A stretch of 7,257 bases of DNA from Bacillota bacterium (GTDB taxonomy: Bacteria > Bacillota_A > Clostridia > Clostridiales > Clostridiaceae). How positions within the stretch are numbered: the first letter of the stretch is position 1; the number at the start of each line of letters is the position of its first letter. Both the position numbers and the translations under genes were made by a program. A model generated the notes under the pieces. That model made no database searches, was not told the DNA's origin, and was given only the letters and a program-made list of their open reading frames with translations. The stretch lies in assembly GCA_021837545.1 (NCBI GenBank), contig JAKBFR010000118.1, forward strand, positions 1-7,257. The letters are read 5' to 3'. Shown here piece by piece: positions 1-5,129 of the stretch.

Positions 1-42
1 GCTAAAAACGCATATTATTTTTTTGTTTTTCAGACGTTTATT

Positions 43-71
43 ATTGTACAACATCTATTTGCTTTTGTCAA
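43..71 (-). promoter_or_regulatory. Downstream promoter (P2) of a tandem pair reading off the left edge
   Basis: On the minus strand TTGACA (66-71), a 17-bp spacer and TACAAT (43-48) form a second near-consensus sigma-A promoter 55 bp downstream of P1. The sequence after its -10 box (AATAAACGTCTGAAAAAC) resembles that after the P1 -10 box (AAAAAACGTTCCGAAAAC), so the two promoters look like a duplicated unit. Paired strong promoters of this kind are typical of rRNA operons in Firmicutes. The assignment to an rRNA operon is inference, because the downstream gene is not in the window. Confidence 0.75.
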
Positions 72-97
72 CTTGTTTTGTTTTCGGAACGTTTTTT

Positions 98-126
98 ATT
101 TTAAACTGTTCCATTCAATTTGTCAA
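98..126 (-). promoter_or_regulatory. Upstream promoter (P1) of a tandem pair reading off the left edge
   Basis: On the minus strand a perfect -35 hexamer TTGACA (121-126) is followed by a 17-bp spacer and a -10 hexamer TAAAAT (98-103), a textbook sigma-A promoter with one mismatch. Transcription would start near position 91 and run toward position 1. It lies 37 bp downstream of tRNA-Gly, so it either boosts read-through from the tRNA unit or starts a new unit. The gene served is outside the window. Confidence 0.75.
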
Positions 127-162
127 CACTTTTTTAATTACATTTATAATTTAAATTTTCAA

Positions 163-236
163 TGGAGCGGGTAGTGGGAATCGAACCCACCTTTTTAGCT
201 TGGAAGGCTAGAGTATTACCAATATACGATACCCGC
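163..236 (-). tRNA. tRNA-Gly (anticodon UCC)
   Basis: The minus strand folds into a complete cloverleaf. The 7-bp acceptor stem pairs GCGGGTA with TACCCGC, the anticodon loop is CTTCCAA with anticodon TCC, and the T arm carries GGTTCGATTCC. Discriminator base T is followed by an encoded CCA (163-165). Anticodon UCC reads GGA and GGG codons, the glycine codons favoured in an AT-rich genome. It is the second gene of a two-tRNA unit, 17 nt downstream of tRNA-Pro. No intrinsic terminator is visible after it, so transcription may continue into the region controlled by the tandem promoters at 43-126. Confidence 0.97.
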
Positions 237-253
237 ACATATTAATTTTTAAA

Positions 254-329
254 TGGTCGGGGTGACAGGGATTGAACCTGCGACCTCATCGTCCCAAACG
301 ACGCGCGCTCCCAGCTGCGCTACACCCCG
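254..329 (-). tRNA. tRNA-Pro (anticodon UGG)
   Basis: The minus strand gives a full cloverleaf. The acceptor stem pairs CGGGGTG with CACCCCG, the anticodon loop is TTTGGGA with anticodon TGG, the T arm carries GGTTCAATCC, and an encoded CCA (254-256) follows discriminator A. Anticodon UGG reads proline CCA/CCN codons. It is the first tRNA of the unit and lies about 50 bp downstream of the promoter at 383-411. The intervening leader carries an inverted repeat. Confidence 0.97.
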
Positions 330-351
330 AAGTATTAAACATATTTCTTAG

Positions 352-378
352 CTTGTCACTTCATATCGTAGCGACAAG
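352..378 (-). repeat. Inverted repeat at the predicted start of the tRNA-Pro-tRNA-Gly transcript
   Basis: On the minus strand CTTGTCGCT (370-378) and AGTGACAAG (352-360) are complementary over 9 bp with a single G-T wobble, enclosing a 9-nt spacer. The repeat begins 4 bp downstream of the -10 box, so it straddles the predicted transcription start (about 376). It could be an operator, a leader hairpin or a processing signal. The sequence does not decide which. Confidence 0.5.
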
Positions 379-382
379 GATT

Positions 383-411
383 ATTCTACAATATCAAATC
401 TATTTCGTCAA
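383..411 (-). promoter_or_regulatory. Promoter of the tRNA-Pro-tRNA-Gly unit
   Basis: On the minus strand TTGACG (406-411), a 17-bp spacer and TAGAAT (383-388) form a strong sigma-A promoter directed at the tRNA pair. The -10 region (TTGTAGAATAAT) closely resembles that of P2 at 43-71 (TTGTACAATAAT), and both spacers contain AAATAGAT. This suggests a shared stable-RNA promoter type. Confidence 0.75.
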
Positions 412-632
412 TACTTTTTTTAAAAATTTCATAATAATTTCCTTAGATACTATATAAATATGCATTTATATACTAATTAAATATCTTTATTTAACATTCT
501 TTATGCTAAGCAAATTATATTATTTTTTATTTAAACGTATAAAAAATAACTGTATAAATTCACAAAATAAACAATAATATTAGGTAATTATTTTTTAACA
601 ATATACCTTTATATAAAATAATTAATTGAAAT
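412..632. other. AT-rich intergenic stretch with no supported gene
   Basis: This gap lies between the tRNA promoter and the 3' end of the phosphodiesterase gene. It is almost entirely A/T. No ORF with a convincing ribosome binding site, RNA gene or GC-containing terminator is visible. The only structure noted is an all-A/T inverted repeat, AATTATTTT (586-594) with AAAATAATT (615-623), just past the phosphodiesterase stop codon. It is too weak to call a terminator with confidence. Confidence 0.6.
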
Positions 633-1112
633 TTATATCCTAATCTCTTTTAAATATGTATCAATATTCCCGTCATCATCAATATCTATAAATCCAACAT
701 ATCTCCCCTTAAATCTTGGCAATGATATACTACCCGGATTCATCAATATGATTCCTCTGGCTTCTTCTATTATTTGTTCATGAGTATGTCCAAACAGAAC
801 AATATCTACATCTAATTCTTTTCCTCTATAGTAAATATTATTTAGAGAACTTTTTACACCATATAAATCACCATGTGTAAAAAATATTTTTCTTCCATTC
901 ACTTCTATAATAGTTTCTTTAGGATATTTTGTTGAATAATCACAATTGCCTGCAACTGCATATACTTTCCCTTTAAAACCACGTTTTAATACCTCAACAT
1001 CATCAATGTTATCACCTAAATGTATTAATACATCTGCACCCTTTATTAATTCTTTAGCCGAATCAATATATTTAATTACTCTATGCGTATCGCTCACAAC
1101 TGCAATCAACAT
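633..1112 (-). CDS. YfcE/MJ0936-type metallophosphoesterase
   Basis: This 159-residue cytoplasmic enzyme is predicted to hydrolyse phosphodiester bonds with a two-metal centre. All motifs of the calcineurin-like phosphoesterase fold are present in order: D8-x-H10 in VVSDTH, GD at 33-34 (HLGDN), GNCD at 55-58 in place of the usual GN(H)D, TH at 79-80 (FFTHGD), and GHTH at 108-111. They are followed by MNPGS at 124-128, characteristic of the YfcE/YsnB group. Length is normal for that group. The ATG start is preceded by AGGAGG at 1124-1129, 11 nt away. It lies 171 bp downstream of rdgB on the same strand, a common pairing in clostridia, and may share its transcript. A TATAAT (1212-1217) lies in the gap but has no good -35 box. 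The physiological substrate of these enzymes is generally unknown; members hydrolyse artificial phosphodiesters in vitro. The family call is secure, the substrate is not. Confidence 0.92.
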   Translation of the reverse strand: MLIAVVSDTHRVIKYIDSAKELIKGADVLIHLGDNIDDVEVLKRGFKGKVYAVAGNCDYSTKYPKETIIEVNGRKIFFTHGDLYGVKSSLNNIYYRGKELDVDIVLFGHTHEQIIEEARGIILMNPGSISLPRFKGRYVGFIDIDDDGNIDTYLKEIRI

Positions 1113-1283
1113 AATATTTTCTTCCTCCTCTTCTAATCTATCTTTAGTAAATTCATGAGTTTAAAATAGGGTTTATCACTATTTATAAAAATTCAAAGTA
1201 AATTCATGATTATTATACTCTACATTTTTTTATAATTTTTATTGTTCCAATAATATAATCCCATATATTTTAACTATAATCAA

Positions 1284-1895
1284 TTATAAAAATTCACGGA
1301 TTACCCTCTTTAATTCTTTTAGTGCGACACCTCTATGACTAATTTCATTTTTTTCCTCCGAAGTTAATTGTGCAAAAGTTTTATTTAATGGTTCATACAA
1401 GAACAGTGGATCATATCCAAATCCGCTTTCTCCGTGCACTTCTTCTATAATGCACCCCTTTACAGCTCCAGTAACTTTGAAGTACTCTCCTCGATCTGTA
1501 AACAGTGCTAATTGACAAACAAACTGAGCACCTCTATTTTTTTTCTGTACTTCACTTAAATTTTTTAGAAGTTTTTCATTATTTTTTATATCATTTCCAT
1601 GCTCGCCGGCATATCTAGCAGAATATATTCCCGGCTCTCCATTTAAATAATCAACTTCTAAACCCGAATCATCCGCTAATACAATAAAATTATTATCTCC
1701 TCTTTTTAATAAAAATTCACATATTTCTTTTGCTTTCTTCTTAGCATTTTCTTCAAATGTTTTCCCATCTTCAACTACATCTATATTAATGTTTTCATTT
1801 TCTAAAGATTTGACTTCTATATGCAATTCTTTTAATATCTCTTTCATTTCCCTAATCTTTTCCTTATTATTACTAGCTAATATCAATCTTTTCAC
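1284..1895 (-). CDS. rdgB: XTP/dITP diphosphatase (RdgB/HAM1 family)
   Basis: This house-cleaning enzyme hydrolyses non-canonical purine nucleoside triphosphates (XTP, dITP, ITP) to monophosphate and pyrophosphate, keeping deaminated purines out of nucleic acids. At 203 residues it has the usual family length. Hallmarks are ASNNKEKIREM at 7-17 (nucleotide-binding SxNxxK), FEENAKKKA at 47-55, LADDSGLEV at 73-81 with the acidic metal ligands, GEPGIYSARYAG at 86-97, the base-recognition loop GFGYDPLF at 158-165, and SHRG at 186-189. The start codon is GTG (1893-1895), fixed by AGGAGG at 1905-1910 with a 9-nt spacer; no ATG lies nearby in frame. In many Firmicutes rdgB follows or is fused to rph (RNase PH), but here the next gene upstream is an AIR synthase-like gene. 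A candidate promoter lies at 1926-1954. The phosphodiesterase gene follows on the same strand. Confidence 0.95.
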   Translation of the reverse strand: MKRLILASNNKEKIREMKEILKELHIEVKSLENENINIDVVEDGKTFEENAKKKAKEICEFLLKRGDNNFIVLADDSGLEVDYLNGEPGIYSARYAGEHGNDIKNNEKLLKNLSEVQKKNRGAQFVCQLALFTDRGEYFKVTGAVKGCIIEEVHGESGFGYDPLFLYEPLNKTFAQLTSEEKNEISHRGVALKELKRVIREFL

Positions 1896-1925
1896 TATTT
1901 ACTTCCTCCTGTTGAAAATATTTAT

Positions 1926-1954
1926 AATATATAATTGCATAAGACAATTAACAA
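1926..1954 (-). promoter_or_regulatory. Candidate promoter of rdgB
   Basis: On the minus strand TTGTTA (1949-1954), a 17-bp spacer and TATATT (1926-1931) fit a sigma-A promoter with two mismatches at -35 and one at -10. It sits just ahead of the rdgB ribosome binding site. In DNA this A/T-rich chance matches are frequent, so this is a candidate only. Confidence 0.35.
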
Positions 1955-2002
1955 CGTAATTACCTTTCTAAATTTCCAAATTTGTTAGTTGCTGCTAAAA
2001 AA

Positions 2003-2096
2003 TTCTTGGTTGTGCTTAATAAGTTTCTAATTGTGCTTCGCACTTTTTTTAATGGTGTAAAGTTCTTAATTGTGCTTCGCACTTTTTTTAATGGTG
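2003..2096. repeat. 39-bp tandem repeat with GTGC-TTC-GCAC hairpins
   Basis: Two identical 30-bp copies lie at 2028-2057 and 2067-2096, a 39-bp period. Each contains the perfect mini-palindrome GTGCTTCGCAC followed, on the plus strand, by seven T residues and AATGGTG. A third, degenerate copy at 2003-2017 keeps TTCTT..TTGTGCTT but lacks the second half of the palindrome. On the plus strand each unit resembles a very short intrinsic terminator. On the minus strand, the direction of both flanking genes, it gives a GAA-loop hairpin preceded by A7. The array occupies the gap between the AIR synthase-like gene and rdgB. Confidence 0.85.
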
Positions 2097-2105
2097 CGTA
2101 TTTTT

Positions 2106-3086
2106 TCATATGTGTATATTAAATAATTCATCTCTCTTAGGTGGTTCTACATTTATTTCATTCCCCTTATCAACTAAAATTCCACCTTGTTCATATATTT
2201 CCCCTATTATACTAGCATCAATTCCTTTTTCCTTTAACTTTTTAATTAATTTTTCTCCATTTTTAGTAGTAATAAGCATGCTCCCAGATGATATAAGTCT
2301 AAGTGGATCTATTTTAAATTCTTCACAAACCTTTTTAGTTATATCAGATATAGGCATTTTATCTTTATATATTTTAAACCCCTTATTTGATGCCATAGCC
2401 ACCTCAAATAAGCCTCCAAGAAGTCCTCCTTCTGTTATATCGTGCATTGAATTAACTCCAAACTCTCCGCCTATTCTGCCTTCTTCTAGAACGCTTATTT
2501 TATTTATCAAACCCTTCCCAAATTCTATTTCTTCTTTTGATAGAACTTTTCGAATTCTTTCTTCATAGTCATTTATCAAAATATATGTACCTTCTAATCC
2601 TAATGATTTAGTTACTATTATGTCATCATATAATTTTGCACCTGCTGTTTTAATAGACTTACCTTTTAAATTCTTTCCTATTACAGTAACAGATATAACC
2701 ATCTTATTTACTGCGCTTGTTACCTCTGTATGTCCACCTATTATTTCAACACCAATTTTTGCCGTTTCTTCATCAATTTCATTCATAACTTTATTTATTT
2801 CTTCTAAGCTTGAAGATGTAGGTGCCAATATTGTAACTAATATCCCTATAGGCTCTCCACCTGATGATGCAATATCATTGCAATTAATATGTACAGCTAA
2901 TTTGCCAATATTCTCATTAGCTCCTGTTATTGGGTCTGTAGAGAATATTCCTTCACAATCTCCAAAATCAATTATAGCGCAATCTTCTCCAACATCATTT
3001 CTAACCTTAACTTCATTTCTCTTAATTGTTTTATTATTTAATATAATATTTCTTAAATCATCAAAATCTAATTTTCCTTCCTTCAT
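2106..3086 (-). CDS. AIR synthase-related protein (PurM/HypE/ThiL superfamily, HypE-like)
   Basis: This 326-residue predicted cytoplasmic protein belongs to the PurM-like ATP-binding superfamily, whose members activate substrates with ATP (AIR synthase, ThiL, SelD, HypE). Features seen are GEDCAII at 33-39, the acidic STDPITGA at 49-56, the helix NCNDIASSGGEPIG at 68-81, IIGGHTEVTS at 115-124 near the nucleotide site, and in the C-terminal domain HDITEGGLLGGLFEVA at 215-230 and SSGSML at 266-271. The layout and length resemble HypE, the hydrogenase maturation factor. However, the chain ends DELFNIHI and lacks the C-terminal cysteine that HypE uses to carry the thiocyanate group. No other hyp gene is nearby, so a hydrogenase role should not be assumed. 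The ATG start is supported by AAAAGGAGA at 3096-3104. It is divergent from the unknown gene at 3182. The family is confident; the reaction is unknown. Confidence 0.85.
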   Translation of the reverse strand: MKEGKLDFDDLRNIILNNKTIKRNEVKVRNDVGEDCAIIDFGDCEGIFSTDPITGANENIGKLAVHINCNDIASSGGEPIGILVTILAPTSSSLEEINKVMNEIDEETAKIGVEIIGGHTEVTSAVNKMVISVTVIGKNLKGKSIKTAGAKLYDDIIVTKSLGLEGTYILINDYEERIRKVLSKEEIEFGKGLINKISVLEEGRIGGEFGVNSMHDITEGGLLGGLFEVAMASNKGFKIYKDKMPISDITKKVCEEFKIDPLRLISSGSMLITTKNGEKLIKKLKEKGIDASIIGEIYEQGGILVDKGNEINVEPPKRDELFNIHI

Positions 3087-3167
3087 TTAAAAAAATCTCC
3101 TTTTATTAATATTTTATGTACTTTTTATTTGCTAAATTCATATTAATGAATAAGATGAGAATTTTAT

Positions 3168-3175
3168 GAGAGGTG
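3168..3175 (+). promoter_or_regulatory. Ribosome binding site that decides a TTG start
   Basis: GAGAGGTG matches the anti-Shine-Dalgarno region well and lies 6 nt ahead of TTG at 3182-3184. The in-frame GTG at 3173-3175 is part of this element itself and has no binding site of its own, so TTG is the better start for the plus-strand gene. Confidence 0.65.
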
Positions 3176-3181
3176 TATACA

Positions 3182-4939
3182 TTGAGATATATAGGACCAT
3201 TCTTTCGGATGAATAGTCTTTCCCAAAAAGAAATCAGTGGTCAGCTTTTTCATTTATCAAAAGAATCAGTAAAAACCTTAGTATTAAGCTCTAAATGTGG
3301 TCTTTTGGCACAAGTTAGAACTTCAAAAAAATCTTCTATAAATGATATTAGCATATTAAATAATTTTTCTCCACTATTATGCTTATATAGGAAAGCATCT
3401 CCTTTATTCATTCATAGCAAAAGTAGTCATGGCTTTGATGAATCTAGTTTTAAGAAAGAAATAAACTCTTCTACTAGTGCTTTTATGACATTATGCTTAC
3501 TTGAATTAAGCGAATATTACTCACATTATGATGAAGGAGGCAGAAATGTGGTATCTCTTGAAAAGCCCTTTAAATACCTAGCGAAAGAGCAACTGCAATT
3601 TTACTCTGAGAATTTAAGAAATAATGAGGGTTTATTTGTTGATAAAAAAAATGTCTCTGATGGAAATTCAAAAGGGTTTTCTTTAATAGATAAAGATGAA
3701 AAATTTAAGTTTTCTGATCAAGCCTTTATGATGGATGCTTACTTATTATATTCATATAATAATGAGTCTGACCAAATTAGTGATGAATTTATTAAATTTT
3801 CATATGAAATCTTAGATATGTTTAAAGACTATAAATCTGCCTTATATGATTTATCATTTAATGAAAACGCTCAAATTTTTCTTGCATTAAATGTATTTTA
3901 TAAATATTCTTCTAACCTAGATGCGAAAGAACTTATTATAGATTTAGGAGATCTGTTAATTAGTAAATTTCAAGAAAAAGATTATTATTTAGATTCAATA
4001 GATGATTGTGCTTTATTTTCTATATGCTTAATGGAAGCTTATAAACATACAGAAATAATAACTTTTAAAGACATGGCTAAAGATATAACAGAAAAATTAA
4101 TTAGCTTATATGATGTTGATAAAAATATATTCATTAAGCAATCTGATAAGAAAGAAAGTAAATATTCATGTTCGGAAGTCAACTCTTATCTTCTTTCATT
4201 AATTATGTACTCAAATCAAGAAAATAAAGCTACTGAATTAAAACCTATTATTTCTGGTATTTATAGAAAATTCTTTGTAAATGGGGGACTTTTAACAAGT
4301 TGGCCTGAAGCACCAACATTGGATGAAGTTGAAAGATATAAAAAATTGAGTTTACGTTCTGATGATATGTTAGACGAAACATATTTTAGAATGCCAATAG
4401 TTCCGACTCCTAAAAGTACAGGTTTAGCACCTATATTTATAAAAAGTTTAAGTTATTCAAAAAGGAAAGACTCCTTAAGTACTAGTAGGACTTCTTTTGA
4501 TAGTAATAAAAATATGTTTAATTTCTTTTTAATTATTTATCTCCTTAAAGATATGGTTGAAGATTTCATGGAATTTACGCCATCTTTTTCTTCACAAGTA
4601 CCACTTGATTTAAGAAGTATTAATCAAGTTAAAAACAATTCTGATAAAGATTATACCAATAAAAATGCCCCTCCAAATAATTCCAATGAAAGTTTATCAA
4701 ATGCACCTACATTAAACTCTTCACAAGCTGTTAATCCAAAAATCAAATTAAATTCTCCAGCCATGGAAGAATGTAATAACTCCGAAGAATCCAGAACTAA
4801 CAATATAAATACTTTAAAGAAAACTAATAATATTACTTTATTAAATAAAAATAATATTTCTAAAGCTAATCCTTCATTAAAAAATAAAAACTATAAGAAA
4901 AATAAATCTCAACATCCTCGCCATACTAAAAAAGGTTAA
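3182..4939 (+). CDS. Protein of unknown function, helical body with Asn/Ser/Lys-rich tail
   Basis: I do not recognise the family. From the TTG start the product is about 585 residues, with no signal peptide and no convincing membrane segment, so it is probably cytoplasmic. The N-terminus RYIGPFFRMNSLS looks like a distinctive conserved-type motif. Residues about 95-455 are mostly amphipathic helices with aromatic/acidic spacing (TLCLLELSEYY, QAFMMDAYLLYSY, QIFLALNVFYKYS, DDCALFSICLMEAY, SEVNSYLLSLIMYS). They are broken by short loops such as NEGLFVD and GGLLTSWPEAPT, and end in DETYFRMPIVPTPKSTG. This pattern recalls alpha/alpha-toroid proteins, but that is inference and no catalytic set is visible. 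The last 100 or so residues are low-complexity, rich in Asn, Ser and Lys, finishing HPRHTKKG, likely disordered and basic. The gene stands alone on its strand, divergent from the AIR synthase-like gene and convergent with the solute-binding protein gene. The long intact frame and good ribosome binding site support a real gene. Confidence 0.85.
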   Translation: MRYIGPFFRMNSLSQKEISGQLFHLSKESVKTLVLSSKCGLLAQVRTSKKSSINDISILNNFSPLLCLYRKASPLFIHSKSSHGFDESSFKKEINSSTSAFMTLCLLELSEYYSHYDEGGRNVVSLEKPFKYLAKEQLQFYSENLRNNEGLFVDKKNVSDGNSKGFSLIDKDEKFKFSDQAFMMDAYLLYSYNNESDQISDEFIKFSYEILDMFKDYKSALYDLSFNENAQIFLALNVFYKYSSNLDAKELIIDLGDLLISKFQEKDYYLDSIDDCALFSICLMEAYKHTEIITFKDMAKDITEKLISLYDVDKNIFIKQSDKKESKYSCSEVNSYLLSLIMYSNQENKATELKPIISGIYRKFFVNGGLLTSWPEAPTLDEVERYKKLSLRSDDMLDETYFRMPIVPTPKSTGLAPIFIKSLSYSKRKDSLSTSRTSFDSNKNMFNFFLIIYLLKDMVEDFMEFTPSFSSQVPLDLRSINQVKNNSDKDYTNKNAPPNNSNESLSNAPTLNSSQAVNPKIKLNSPAMEECNNSEESRTNNINTLKKTNNITLLNKNNISKANPSLKNKNYKKNKSQHPRHTKKG

Positions 4940-4965
4940 CCTTATAGCTACTAATTGCTAAGTTA

Positions 4966-5077
4966 TACTTATATGTTAAATTAAATTGGTAATTAAAAAT
5001 ACTAATTATCAATGACCAATGACCAATGCTTAATTATTGAGCATTGATCATTGATAATAAAATTTCACGTATAAGTA
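4966..5077. repeat. Nested palindromic element between convergent genes
   Basis: The outer arms at 4966-4982 and 5061-5077 are complementary over 17 positions with one wobble and one mismatch. Inside, 5005-5030 and 5040-5058 form a second hairpin of 19 pairs with one C-A mismatch (a G-T wobble on the minus strand) and a 9-nt loop. The left inner arm carries an extra 7 nt, a tandem duplication of the GACCAAT type, giving a bulge. There is no coding potential. The position between two convergent genes suits a bidirectional terminator. Nested terminal-inverted-repeat geometry would also fit a small non-autonomous palindromic element. Confidence 0.75.
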
Positions 5078-5129
5078 GCATTTCAGTTTTTTGTATCGAT
5101 AAAACTATTATGATTAATTTTTTCTAAAC

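Noticed and set aside
272..457. Plus-strand reading frame of 61 codons across the tRNA-Pro gene and its promoter
   Set aside because: It overlaps the tRNA on the opposite strand, has no convincing ribosome binding site, and its composition follows the tRNA and A/T-rich leader rather than a protein.
1212..1217. TATAAT as a promoter for the phosphodiesterase gene
   Set aside because: The hexamer on the minus strand is perfect, but the position 17 bp upstream reads AAAAAT and the nearest TTG-type hexamer is 27 bp away.
2106..3086. Selenophosphate synthetase (SelD) or thiamine-phosphate kinase (ThiL) identity for the AIR synthase-like gene
   Set aside because: It lacks the SelD N-terminal Cys/Sec-containing loop and the standard ThiL signature; the layout is closer to HypE, so only a superfamily call is made.
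2110..3090. Two long plus-strand open frames (2110-2568 and 2620-3090) opposite the AIR synthase-like gene
   Set aside because: They are antisense shadows. The minus-strand frame has a ribosome binding site and clear family motifs; these have neither.
3116..3151. Possible sporulation sigma-G promoter for the unknown gene (CATATTA at 3139-3145) within the inverted repeat ATTCAT-ATTA-ATGAAT
   Set aside because: The -10-like heptamer fits, but nothing at the right distance upstream matches the sigma-G -35 consensus, and such A/T matches are common here.
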